From Sphingomonas sp. Y57 (GTDB taxonomy: Bacteria; Pseudomonadota; Alphaproteobacteria; Sphingomonadales; Sphingomonadaceae): a stretch of DNA of 64,000 bases. Within the stretch, counting starts at the first letter, position 1; the number at the start of each line of letters is the position of its first letter. A program made the translations under genes and the position numbers. The notes beneath the pieces are model-generated. The model was not told the origin of the DNA and ran no database searches. It worked only from the letters and a program-made list of their open reading frames with translations. Of this stretch, positions 56,824-64,000 are shown piece by piece. The stretch is from the NCBI RefSeq assembly GCF_001015195.1, contig NZ_LDES01000047.1, forward strand, positions 1 through 64,000. Direction: 5' to 3'.

Positions 56824-56887
56824 TAGAGCCTGATCGTTTGAGGTGGAAGCGCAAAGCGCTTCCGCCGATGACGTGAATCAGGCTCTA
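56824..56887. repeat. Palindromic repeat (family C, full copy)
   Basis: Outer 11-bp arms TAGAGCCTGAT (56824-56834) and ATCAGGCTCTA (56877-56887) are perfect. An inner hairpin GGAAGCGC-AAA-GCGCTTCC lies at 56845-56863. It starts 10 bp upstream of the tamA ATG. A partial copy lies at 45810. Confidence 0.85.
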
Positions 56888-57015
56888 TTCAAATGGTTGG
56901 ACCTTGATTCCCGTTTCAGGCTGATTCGCCCCGAAACGATCAGGGTCCAGGTCCGAACCCAATGATCGCAGTGGCCGGGCGGCGGATGATGTCCGTCCGC
57001 CGCCGGACCGCGGCG

Positions 57016-57228
57016 TCAATGAACGGTGCCGACCGCGATATCGAGGGTCAGCAGCGACAGGAAGCGCTCCATCTGGCGCCATTCGCAGAACCGGATCGCA
57101 TTGCCGAGCTCGCGATAATGGCGGCTACGCGACGCAGCCTCGTCGACGGCCATCACGCCGAACTCACGGATCAGCGCCTCGGCCTGATCGATGCTGTCGC
57201 GATCCGCGATGTAGAAAATCTCTTCCAA
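57016..57228 (-). CDS. Small conserved-looking hypothetical protein
   Basis: A 70-residue, mostly helical protein: LEEIFYIADRDSIDQAEALI at the start, then AVDEAASRSRHYRELGNAIR and FCEWRQMERFLSLLTLDIAV. The amphipathic helices suggest a dimer; there is no signal peptide or TM. The start is a TTG at 57228, as the frame upstream is Arg-rich shadow-like. I do not recognise the family. It is single, convergent with nothing, and divergent from the 59-residue membrane protein. Confidence 0.6.
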   Translation of the reverse strand: MEEIFYIADRDSIDQAEALIREFGVMAVDEAASRSRHYRELGNAIRFCEWRQMERFLSLLTLDIAVGTVH

Positions 57229-57335
57229 CCCCGGACCCTTTCCCGTGTCACGCCGCCTTCTACACAAGACCCATGCCAGGATCGGCAAATCCCGAACCGC
57301 CAGGGCGATGGCTGGTGAACAGCGCGTTGACCAGA

Positions 57336-57368
57336 TCCCGTGGCGGGACACATCGTCCCGCCACGGGA
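57336..57368. promoter_or_regulatory. 14-bp perfect inverted repeat with GGGAC array
   Basis: TCCCGTGGCGGGAC and its complement flank a 5-nt loop (ACATC). Directly downstream a further GGGAC appears (57374-57378), so several GGGAC half sites lie at close spacing. It begins 84 bp upstream of the 59-residue membrane protein start and could be its operator or an mRNA hairpin. Confidence 0.6.
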
Positions 57369-57419
57369 CAGGCGGGACGAACGCTGGCGCAAGGCGTGGC
57401 GACGTGGCAAGGGGGCTGC

Positions 57420-57599
57420 ATGAAACAGGATAGCGGCAGAGCCTCCCGCGCGGGCGGAGCGATCATCGCCCTTACGGTCATGGCCGGGGCGATCATCGGC
57501 AATCATTACGGCGAGCCTTCGATGGGAACGCTGATCGGCACCGGCGTCGGGGTGGCGTGCGCGATCGTCCTCTATCTGATCGATCGCCGCCGGAGCTGA
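57420..57599 (+). CDS. Small two-TM membrane protein, hypothetical
   Basis: A 59-residue protein with two hydrophobic segments: AGGAIIALTVMAGAIIGNHY and GTLIGTGVGVACAIVLYLID, ending DRRRS on the cytosolic side. The start is the ATG at 57420; the upstream open frame is not protein-like. It lies downstream of a strong inverted repeat and is convergent with the S24 repressor gene. Function unknown. Confidence 0.6.
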   Translation: MKQDSGRASRAGGAIIALTVMAGAIIGNHYGEPSMGTLIGTGVGVACAIVLYLIDRRRS

Positions 57600-57677
57600 G
57601 ACGCCGGAGCTTCCCGCCGTCCCGGGTCTCTGTTTCACTGCGATTTCCGATTCGCGAGGCGCTCCCTCTGGAAATCA

Positions 57678-58325
57678 CTAAAGCTTCCGGCCGCACCACA
57701 ACACGCGACCGATCACCTGCAAAGTCCCCGGATCGAAGCCGACGACCTCCGGATGGGCGGGATTGTCGCTGTGGACCACGAGACCGCGTTGATCGCGGAG
57801 CAGCCGCTTGACCATCAGCAGGTCGTCGAGCCGCAGTACGTAGATACCACCGGTACGGATCTCGATTGCGTCGCGATCGACCAATATGTCGTCACCGTTG
57901 CGCAGGGTCGGCTCCATCGAATCCCCCGCAACCCGGATGATCGACAGCGCCGTCCGACGCCCGGCGCCAAGATCGCGCAGCATCCCGTCATCGAAAGCGA
58001 TCGGGCGGTCGCGCTCCTCGATCTCGGCAACGCCCCCGGGCCCGGCTGAGGCGCCGATCGCGATCCTGGGTATCGTCACCAGCGCAGCGGCAGCCGCCGC
58101 CCCGTTCGACCGATCGCTGGACCTGCCGCCCAGCCGCGCTTCCGGAACCCGGAAATAGGCAGCCAGCCGAATGCGGTCCTCTTCCGCCAGTCGCCGGGGG
58201 CTGCCGCGCTTGATGAATTGCTGGATATAAGCCGGATTGCGGCCGAGCAGCCGCGAGATCGCGCTGTAATCCTCTCCCCGCTCCCGGATCAGGGTATCGA
58301 GGGCGGCGCGGACATCATCGACCAT
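57678..58325 (-). CDS. S24/LexA-type peptidase repressor
   Basis: A 215-residue transcriptional regulator. The N-terminus is a helix-turn-helix (SAISRLLGRNPAYIQQFIKR, residues about 21-40), and the C-terminal S24 domain has the catalytic Ser in VAGDSMEPTLRNGDDIL and the catalytic Lys in DLLMVKRLLRD. A candidate self-cleavage site lies in the linker (GASAGPGG). It resembles phage CI-like or HdiR-type regulators, so RecA-stimulated cleavage is plausible. It is divergent from two small genes, with inverted half sites between. Confidence 0.85.
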   Translation of the reverse strand: MVDDVRAALDTLIRERGEDYSAISRLLGRNPAYIQQFIKRGSPRRLAEEDRIRLAAYFRVPEARLGGRSSDRSNGAAAAAALVTIPRIAIGASAGPGGVAEIEERDRPIAFDDGMLRDLGAGRRTALSIIRVAGDSMEPTLRNGDDILVDRDAIEIRTGGIYVLRLDDLLMVKRLLRDQRGLVVHSDNPAHPEVVGFDPGTLQVIGRVLWCGRKL

Positions 58326-58340
58326 GCCCCTCCTTATCGA

Positions 58341-58365
58341 TAGGATTTTTCCTAGACAAGTAGGA
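58341..58365. promoter_or_regulatory. TAGGA half sites between S24 repressor and divergent genes
   Basis: TAGGATTTTTCCTA (58341-58354) is an inverted pair with 4-nt centre, and a third TAGGA lies at 58361-58365. Half sites are 9-11 bp apart, one helical turn. This is a plausible operator for the divergent repressor. Confidence 0.5.
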
Positions 58366-58413
58366 AATGGATTGGAACATAAAGTGAACGATTGAGTCGC
58401 GGAGGAGTATGGG

Positions 58414-58608
58414 ATGCATTTGCTGTCGTTGATCGAACGCTATCTGCGCGAGAGCGGTATTCCCGCCTCTCGCTTCGGCCGCGACGCAATGGGCGATCCC
58501 GGCTTCGTCGCGACGCTGCGTCGCGGCCGCGAGCCGCGCGACGACACCGTGCGGCGGGTGCAGGCCTATATCGTCCGCGCGCGCGAAAAAATGGCGGGTG
58601 CGCGATGA
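58414..58608 (+). CDS. Small HTH-like protein, hypothetical
   Basis: A 64-residue basic protein: MHLLSLIERYLRESGIPASR, then FGRDAMGDPGFVATLRRGRE and PRDDTVRRVQAYIVRAREKM. The order helix, short helix, GDPGFVATL turn and recognition-like helix resembles the small XRE-like proteins of alphaproteobacteria. Preceded by GGAGGAG (good SD). Its stop overlaps the next gene by 4 bp (ATGA). It is divergent from the S24 repressor and may be under its control. Confidence 0.65.
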   Translation: MHLLSLIERYLRESGIPASRFGRDAMGDPGFVATLRRGREPRDDTVRRVQAYIVRAREKMAGAR

Positions 58609-58931
58609 GCGATCCCGTCAAGGCGATTGCGCGGCACCTTCGCCATTGCTGCGCGCCGTTCGCCGAACTGGTGGTTGATCGCGCCGACAGCGAGGATTGG
58701 CACAGCCTGCTATTCGACGGCGGGCGGCATCACCTCGATGTCCGGCTGCGCGGTGACGATGTGGCCATGGCGCTCGATGCTCTGCCGGCCTGGATCGCCG
58801 CCGCCGACTTCACCATCGCGGGCCACCTGATCGCCGACATCACGCTCGTCTCGGTGGAGCGACGAGACAAGGAGGCACTTCTCCGCCTGGAGGCCCTGAC
58901 CCTCGCGGACAGCCTGGCTGTCAGCGTTTGA
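58605..58931 (+). CDS. Hypothetical protein coupled to the small HTH-like gene
   Basis: A 108-residue soluble protein with His, Cys and acidic residues near the N-terminus (AIARHLRHCCAPFAELVVDR, then DSEDWHSLLFDGGRHHLDVR). The fold looks alpha/beta; no signal or TM. I do not recognise the family. It overlaps the preceding gene by 4 bp, so the two are translationally coupled, and its last 11 bp overlap the convergent Pro-rich membrane protein gene. Confidence 0.6.
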   Translation: MSDPVKAIARHLRHCCAPFAELVVDRADSEDWHSLLFDGGRHHLDVRLRGDDVAMALDALPAWIAAADFTIAGHLIADITLVSVERRDKEALLRLEALTLADSLAVSV

Positions 58932-60288
58932 CCATGTTCCGCAGCAAATCCAGCGTCACATGCAACGGCTGGTCGAGTAACTCATCGTTGCGCAGTTCCG
59001 GGATGGCGCGTGGCGGAGCGACAGGCAGGATCGATGCGGGGGCTGGGGCCGGGATCGGATCTTCCCGGAGCGATGCCCGCTCGGCTTCGATAAGCGGCGG
59101 CTGTTGCGGAGGAACGGCCAGCACCGGGGCAGCTTGGAGCTGCTCCGCCTGCGCGCGCGCCGCCGCGGCGGCTCTGCGCTGTTCCAACCCCCGTTCGAGA
59201 CGGGCCAGCAAGTCCTCGAGCCGGGCTCGATCGAAACCGGGCTCCGGCAGGGGACGAGGCGGGGGCACCGGGCGGGTCACGGGCGGTTCGACCGGTTGCG
59301 GGGCGGCCGCAGCGGCTGGAGGATCGACGAAGGGCTGCGTCGCCGGCGGAGGCACATCGTCAGCCGGCGGCACGGGGGCGAAGGCCTCCGCCTGCGGTAG
59401 CGGCGGCGTCGGCACCGGAGAATCCGACGCGGGTGCGGCCGGCATCCCGATCAGCGGCGGCGGGGCGACAGGATCGAGGATCGGCGCAGGACCGTCTTCC
59501 GGCTCGGGCGAAGCCGGCTCCGCGGGCTCCTCGTAAAAGGCGGGAGGCAGCGGGTCGGCAGGTTGGCCGTCAGGACGCAAGCCAGGTGCCGGCATCCAGT
59601 TGGGCAGGCCGACGGCGTTGGATGGCGCCTCCTCCGCGGACGCCGGCCGGGTGTCCGGAAAGGGTGCCGCGGGCGGAAAGGCCGTGGGCTGGATCAGCGG
59701 CGGCATCGCATTGGACGGCAGCGGTGGCGCACTCACGCCGGTACCTGGCAGAATCTCGCTGATCGGGGGCAACGCCTGGTTGAGTCCGGTTAGCGGCGTA
59801 CCGAACGGATCGAGCGCGGGCGGCGGATCGCCGATGTCGGTTCGCGCGGAGAGCGGCTTGCGAGCGTCCCCCGTCGACGGCATCGGCCATTCTGCGCCGG
59901 GCTCATCGGCCGGAACCACCAGATCGAGCGGATCGGTCGGACGAAAATGGTCTTCGTCCTCCTCCTCATAATCGTCGTCGCGGGTACGGATGAGGGTGCT
60001 CATCCCGGCGCGGCCGAACACCAGCCAGTCGACCAGGACCCAGCCGATTCCGGCGGTGAGGATTGCGGCGAGCACGGAGAGCAGGGTTCGATCGTTGGGC
60101 GAAATCGGCGGCTCCGCCTGCACCATCAGCTTGGACAGGCGGGTGAAGGTGGTCACCGTCTCCAGCATGCGGATCGGCATGGCGAGCACGAAGAATGCCG
60201 CCGCCACGCCGAGCAACAGCGCGAGCAGAACGCCCAAGATCAAGCTCGACCGGCGACGCGCTTTCGTTTGAACCATCGGAACGCCCAT
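58921..60288 (-). CDS. Membrane-anchored proline-rich protein, hypothetical
   Basis: A 455-residue protein. Two TM segments near the N-terminus (SLILGVLLALLLGVAAAFFV, about 15-38, and LLSVLAAILTAGIGWVLVDW, about 69-90) put a long tail in the cytosol or periplasm. Residues about 105-335 are very rich in Pro and Ala with acidic residues, which is disorder-like. A Leu/Arg helical segment (DRARLEDLLARLERGLEQRR) and another Pro-rich stretch follow. No catalytic motif. It may be a scaffold, or an envelope-linker protein. Confidence 0.65.
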   Translation of the reverse strand: MGVPMVQTKARRRSSLILGVLLALLLGVAAAFFVLAMPIRMLETVTTFTRLSKLMVQAEPPISPNDRTLLSVLAAILTAGIGWVLVDWLVFGRAGMSTLIRTRDDDYEEEDEDHFRPTDPLDLVVPADEPGAEWPMPSTGDARKPLSARTDIGDPPPALDPFGTPLTGLNQALPPISEILPGTGVSAPPLPSNAMPPLIQPTAFPPAAPFPDTRPASAEEAPSNAVGLPNWMPAPGLRPDGQPADPLPPAFYEEPAEPASPEPEDGPAPILDPVAPPPLIGMPAAPASDSPVPTPPLPQAEAFAPVPPADDVPPPATQPFVDPPAAAAAPQPVEPPVTRPVPPPRPLPEPGFDRARLEDLLARLERGLEQRRAAAAARAQAEQLQAAPVLAVPPQQPPLIEAERASLREDPIPAPAPASILPVAPPRAIPELRNDELLDQPLHVTLDLLRNMVKR

Positions 60289-60372
60289 ATGTCTCTATTG
60301 TCACCCCATAATAAGGCAAAATTGGGATTCCGTTACTTTTCAATTCTTATCGGCCGATATTGACGACAAGTT

Positions 60373-61578
60373 CTAACCGTGGGCCGAAGCAATCAATCGC
60401 TCATAAACGGGTCGGTAGCGTGCGACATTGACGCCCCAATTGCGCTCGCGTTCCACGAAGGCACGGGCAGTTTCGCGCCGCTTGTCCCACCCGCCCCGAT
60501 CGTCGAGCAGGTCCGCCAGCGCTGACGCCAGCGCCGCCGGATCATCGGGTGCGAAGAGCGTACCGGTGATTCCGTCCTCGATCAGTTCGCGATGACCGCC
60601 GACATTCGACGCCGCGACCAGCCGGCGTTGCGCCATCGCCTCAAGCGGCTTGAGCGGAGTCACCAGGTCGGTCAGTCGCATCGACTTGCGCGGATAGGCG
60701 AGTATGTCGATCAGGCTGTAATATCGTTCGACCTGCTGGTGCGGGACCCGACCGACGAACCGGATGCGCGTCGCGGCAGGCGACGATGACGCCTGTGCCC
60801 GCAGCATCTCCTCCACAGGGCCGCCGCCGACCAGCAGCAGCGCTGCCCGCGGGCGGCGTTCAAGCAGCAGCGGCATCGCCGCGACGAGATCGTCGAGTCC
60901 CTCATAATCGTAGAAGGAGCCGATAAAGCCGATCACCTCGGCCCCATCCAGCCCGAGTTCGGCCGCAAGCGCTCCGTCCGGCGGCGGCGGATCGCCGAAA
61001 AGGTCGAGGTCGACCCCGTTGGGGGAGACCATGATTTTTTCGGCGGCGATCCCGCGCGCGACGAGATCGGACCGCAGCCCTTCGCAGATCACCGCTACCG
61101 CGTCCGCACGGCGCACGATGTGCGTCTCGAGCCGTCGGGTCAGATGATAGATCGGCGATCCCTCCCGTCCCGTCCCGTTGCCGACCGCCGCATCCTCCCA
61201 AAAGGCACGAATCTCATAGAGGAAAGGCAGATCGAGACGACGGGCGGCGCGCAATCCGGCCAGCCCGACCAGCGCCGGCGAATGGGCGTGGATGATGTCG
61301 GGTTTCCAGGCGGCCGCGACGTCGCCGATGCGATGGGCGAGCGCACGAACTTCGCGCCATTCCCCGATCGGCGACCGCGCGGAACGGACAGCGGGAGTCC
61401 GGCGGAAGACAAGTCCCTCCTCTTCGTCCGGATCGGGCTGCGGAGCATTGTAGCGGGGACCGGTGACGCCCATCACCTGCCACCCCATCGAAATCTGGGA
61501 TTTGAGGATCGCCCGGGTACGAAATGTATAGCCGCTATGGATCGGCAGGCTATGATCGAGGATATGGAGGATCTTCAT
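60373..61578 (-). CDS. Exosortase-A-system-associated glycosyltransferase, group 1
   Basis: A 401-residue GT-B glycosyltransferase. The start MKILHILDHSLPIHSGYTFR matches the family tied to PEP-CTERM/exosortase-A clusters. The nucleotide-sugar-binding C-terminal half has VIGFIGSFYDYEGLDDLVAA and the acidic PLKPLEAMAQRRLVAASNVG motif. It is expected to act in polysaccharide or glycan assembly at the cytoplasmic membrane. The neighbouring glycosylation ligase supports the pathway. Monocistronic on the minus strand. Confidence 0.9.
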   Translation of the reverse strand: MKILHILDHSLPIHSGYTFRTRAILKSQISMGWQVMGVTGPRYNAPQPDPDEEEGLVFRRTPAVRSARSPIGEWREVRALAHRIGDVAAAWKPDIIHAHSPALVGLAGLRAARRLDLPFLYEIRAFWEDAAVGNGTGREGSPIYHLTRRLETHIVRRADAVAVICEGLRSDLVARGIAAEKIMVSPNGVDLDLFGDPPPPDGALAAELGLDGAEVIGFIGSFYDYEGLDDLVAAMPLLLERRPRAALLLVGGGPVEEMLRAQASSSPAATRIRFVGRVPHQQVERYYSLIDILAYPRKSMRLTDLVTPLKPLEAMAQRRLVAASNVGGHRELIEDGITGTLFAPDDPAALASALADLLDDRGGWDKRRETARAFVERERNWGVNVARYRPVYERLIASAHG

Positions 61579-61640
61579 GCCGTGCGAACGCGCATGAAGA
61601 GGCTTGTGATGTCAACCGGAAACGGATCGGGAAGCCGCCG

Positions 61641-61838
61641 ATGATCGATACGCTTTCGCTGCTCCTGGCCCATTTCCTGATCGGCTTCGTCGCCCTGAAA
61701 TTGCTGCTGCACCCAGACCTGAACGAGGAACCGTCCCCGACAGGCCGCCATTTCAAGCCGGTACTGCCGAAGAAGCCGCCCACGCGCCGCGCTGGCGTCG
61801 AGACCGGCGAGTCGAGGCCCGGCTCCAACCGTGCGTGA
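61641..61838 (+). CDS. Small membrane protein in exosortase-A-type cluster
   Basis: A 65-residue protein with one TM helix at the N-terminus (IDTLSLLLAHFLIGFVALKLL) and a basic Pro-rich tail. No known family. The ATG at 61641 is taken because the upstream frame runs into the divergent glycosyltransferase. The stop lies 8 bp inside the GTG-started ligase gene, so it is the first gene of the ligase operon. It may be an assembly partner of the ligase; this is a guess. Confidence 0.6.
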   Translation: MIDTLSLLLAHFLIGFVALKLLLHPDLNEEPSPTGRHFKPVLPKKPPTRRAGVETGESRPGSNRA

Positions 61839-63291
61839 CCTTTTTCTCATCGGTTTCCTGGTCGCGATCCTGGTGGCGGGGTTCCGACGGCCGTTTCTCT
61901 TTGTCTGCGCCTATGTCTATGTCGACATCGTCTCGCCCCAACGGCTGTCCTATTATCTGCTCAGTTCGATCCCGGTTTCGCTGATCGTATTCATCGCCGC
62001 CTTCCTGGGCTGGGCGATCAACGACGACAAGACGCTCAGCAAGCCGACGCCACGCCAGATCCTTCTGATCCTGCTGCTGCTCTATTGCGGCTATACGACC
62101 CTGACCGCCGACTATCCCGATGCGGCCCGCGAAAAGTGGGACTGGGTGTGGAAGGCGCTGGTCTTCTCGATCTTCATGCCCATGACGCTCTACACGCGCA
62201 TCCGCATCGAAGGCGTGCTGCTGTTCATGCTGCTCTGCCTGTCGTCGATCGCCGTGGTGGGCGGCGCCAAGACGCTGGCCGGCGGCGGCGGCTACGGTAC
62301 CCTCAACCTGATGGTCGCCAACAACAGCGGCATGTACGAGAGCAGCACGATATCGGCCTTCGCGATCTGTTCGATCCCGCTGATCCTCTACATGGCGAAA
62401 TATTCGACGATCGTGCGGCCGACGCTCTTCTCGCGAATCTACTGGTATGCGCTCGCCTTCGCCTGCCTGCTTATCCCGATCGGCACACAGACGCGCACCG
62501 GCCTGCTGTGCATCGTGTTGGCTGGCGTGCTCGAACTGCGCGCGACGAAGCGGCGCTTCCTCTACATCGGTATCATCGCGGCGATCGTCACGGCTGGCAT
62601 TCCCTTCCTGCCGAAGAGCTATACCGAGCGCATGGATACCATCCAGGGGTATAAGGGCGATGCATCGGCATCCACCCGGCTCGCCGTGTGGAAATGGACG
62701 CTCGACTATTCGAAATCGCATCCGTTGGGCGGCGGCTTCGAAGCCTATCTCGGCAACAAGCTCACCATCGACATGAGCTACAAGACAGCCGACGGAACGG
62801 TCGTCAGCGTGGTCGGCTATGATGCCGGCCGATCCTTCCACAACGCCTATTTCGAGATGCTGGGTGAACAAGGCTATCCCGGGCTGGCCCTGTTCCTTGC
62901 GGTTCACCTGATCGGCATTTTCCGCATGGAGGTCATCCGACGAAGTTACCTAAAGGAGGAAGGCCCGAATGCATGGGTCTCGCCGCTCGCCGCGGCGCTC
63001 CAGCATGCCCATCTTATCTTCATGCTGGGCTCGTCCTTCGTCGGCATCGCCTTCCAACCTTATATCTACTACATCATCGCGGTCGAGATCGGCTTCGACC
63101 GCTATGTCCAGATCCATGTGAAACGAAAGGTCTGGAACCCCTTTCGCAAGCGCAAGCGGGACGCTGCGGCGGAGGAGAAGAACGAGGTCGAGGAGGTTCC
63201 CGAACCCGAACCGGAACCCGAACGCCCCTTGTCGGCCGCGGCGGAACGTCGGCGCGCCCAGCCTCGTTGGGGCAATGTGAACGGCAAATGA
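61831..63291 (+). CDS. Putative O-glycosylation ligase, exosortase-A associated
   Basis: A 486-residue multi-spanning protein of the Wzy/WaaL O-antigen-ligase type. The start MRDLFLIGFLVAILVAGFRR and the region FVCAYVYVDIVSPQRLSYYL fit the exosortase-A-associated group. About ten TM segments are followed by the periplasmic catalytic-type loop (SASTRLAVWKWTLDYSKSHP, then GRSFHNAYFEMLGEQGYPGL with the usual His). The C-terminal tail is charged and rich in Glu-Pro repeats. GTG start overlapping the upstream small gene by 8 bp. MscS follows 11 bp later. Confidence 0.85.
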   Translation: MRDLFLIGFLVAILVAGFRRPFLFVCAYVYVDIVSPQRLSYYLLSSIPVSLIVFIAAFLGWAINDDKTLSKPTPRQILLILLLLYCGYTTLTADYPDAAREKWDWVWKALVFSIFMPMTLYTRIRIEGVLLFMLLCLSSIAVVGGAKTLAGGGGYGTLNLMVANNSGMYESSTISAFAICSIPLILYMAKYSTIVRPTLFSRIYWYALAFACLLIPIGTQTRTGLLCIVLAGVLELRATKRRFLYIGIIAAIVTAGIPFLPKSYTERMDTIQGYKGDASASTRLAVWKWTLDYSKSHPLGGGFEAYLGNKLTIDMSYKTADGTVVSVVGYDAGRSFHNAYFEMLGEQGYPGLALFLAVHLIGIFRMEVIRRSYLKEEGPNAWVSPLAAALQHAHLIFMLGSSFVGIAFQPYIYYIIAVEIGFDRYVQIHVKRKVWNPFRKRKRDAAAEEKNEVEEVPEPEPEPERPLSAAAERRRAQPRWGNVNGK

Positions 63292-63302
63292 TGGAAGGTT
63301 GA

Positions 63303-64000
63303 ATGGCGAAGACGAGCAATGCCGCGATCGGCGCCGACATATCGACGCCGATCCAGTCGCTCGGCGACCTCGAGCAGTTTTGGCAGCAGACACAGGGCTG
63401 GATCGGCAATCATTATCTGAGCATCGCGATCGCCTGCGCGAGCGGCGCGCTCATCATTGCGCTGCTCTATGGCCTGAGGATGCTCGGTACCCGGCTGTGT
63501 CGGCGCGAGCATCTCGGCCACTGGTCGCGGATCATCGGTCGGGCGATAGCACGTACGAATATCTTCTTCATCGTCATGCTCGCGGCGCGGCTGGTCAGCG
63601 GCTACGCGACGCCGCCCGCAGTCGTCGCCGGGACGATCGGCTTCCTGTTCACGGTCGCTACCGCCGTCCAGGCGGCACTGTGGGTACGCGAACTGATCAT
63701 CGGAATTGTCGAGCACCGCGCAGGCGACGAGGATGGCATGTCCTCCTCTACCCTCGGCTCGGCAATCGGCATCATCCGCCTGCTCGTCACCGCGGTCTGC
63801 TTCATCGTCGCAACGCTGCTCATCCTCGACAATATCGGGGTCAACATCACTGGCCTCGTCGCCAGCCTGGGCATCGGCGGCATCGCCATCGGCCTTGCCG
63901 CGCAGGGCATCTTCTCCGACCTGTTCGCGAGCCTCGCGATCATCTTCGACAAGCCCTTCCGGCGCGGCGATACCGTGAAGTGGGACCAGACAACCGGCAC
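63303..64000 (+). CDS. Mechanosensitive channel, MscS family, partial (3' end outside window)
   Basis: The frame opens at ATG 63303 (MAKTSNAAIG) and runs past the right edge, so the first 232 residues are seen. Several TM segments occur in the region about 40-205. The MscS pore signature is present: GLVASLGIGGIAIGLAAQGI, then FSDLFASLAIIFDKPFRRGD. The pore-lining Gly/Ala pattern fits the family. Starts 11 bp after the ligase gene, so it may be cotranscribed with it. Because of the window edge the cytosolic vestibule cannot be judged. Confidence 0.88.
   Translation, partial: MAKTSNAAIGADISTPIQSLGDLEQFWQQTQGWIGNHYLSIAIACASGALIIALLYGLRMLGTRLCRREHLGHWSRIIGRAIARTNIFFIVMLAARLVSGYATPPAVVAGTIGFLFTVATAVQAALWVRELIIGIVEHRAGDEDGMSSSTLGSAIGIIRLLVTAVCFIVATLLILDNIGVNITGLVASLGIGGIAIGLAAQGIFSDLFASLAIIFDKPFRRGDTVKWDQTTG

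Noticed and set aside
57240-57420. N-terminally extended form of the 59-residue membrane protein (start at 57273)
   Set aside because: The extension crosses the 14-bp inverted repeat and is Arg/Gly/Pro-rich without hydrophobic or conserved features, so the ATG at 57420 is preferred.

Overview
The window is about 64 kb of GC-rich, densely packed alphaproteobacterial chromosome. The gene families point to the order Sphingomonadales (Sphingomonas/Rhizorhabdus-like): CtrA with its own TTAA-N7-TTAA box, a Cpa/Tad pilus locus, glycosylation genes of the exosortase-A type, a TamA/TamB pair, and intergenic palindromes of the kind seen in sphingomonad genomes. No rRNA, tRNA, CRISPR array, insertion sequence or phage structural gene was seen, so this looks like core chromosome with a few accessory insertions. 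The organism assignment is an inference from gene families, not from a search.

Layout. 0-4.6 kb: two small exported or membrane proteins, aroK-aroB, a DUF423 protein, a KefB/C-type antiporter and an IscU-like scaffold. 4.6-13.8 kb: dnaA, rpsT, mutM, then ubiE-ubiB, a HepT/MntA toxin-antitoxin pair, coaBC-dut, and a MoeB/ThiF-like and a DsrE-like gene. 13.8-23.2 kb: a solitary HicB-like antitoxin, a DadA-type oxidoreductase, a tad locus (cpaA, cpaB, cpaC, cpaD, cpaE, tadB, tadC) with no cpaF, and a membrane-anchored coiled-coil protein. 23.3-31.4 kb: a DUF418 protein, ppdK, glyS-glyQ, and a TraB/GumN protein. 31.4-37 kb: the ctrA control region and ctrA, then a TonB-receptor/secreted-phosphoesterase operon with a divergent TetR regulator. 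37-42.5 kb: a membrane-lipid cluster (GreA-like, DUF1365, FAD oxidoreductase; divergent DUF1295, cyclopropane-type methyltransferase) followed by a Gfa-like and a DUF2177 protein. 42.6-50.5 kb: two MFS exporters, a MetE-like core protein, CinA-like, map, glnB-glnA and DoxX. 50.6-56.8 kb: tamA-tamB. 57-60.3 kb: small hypothetical genes around a divergent S24-type repressor. 60.4-64 kb: exosortase-A-type glycosyltransferase, a small membrane protein, an O-glycosylation ligase, and an MscS channel cut by the window end.

The genes form short, tightly coupled operons in which 1-14 bp overlaps are the rule, several with TTG or GTG starts (kef, ubiB, greA-like, DUF1365). Intergenic gaps often carry large palindromes; one family has five copies here, two of them with perfect 27-29 nt arms. 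The observations I consider most worth following are the pilus locus lacking its ATPase gene with two hairpins at the cpaE/tadB junction, the toxin-antitoxin pair translationally coupled to coaBC, the TetR/15-bp palindrome/TonB receptor/phosphoesterase unit, the lipid cluster coupled to a divergent GreA-like factor, and the ctrA upstream region with CtrA, DnaA-like and palindromic sites.
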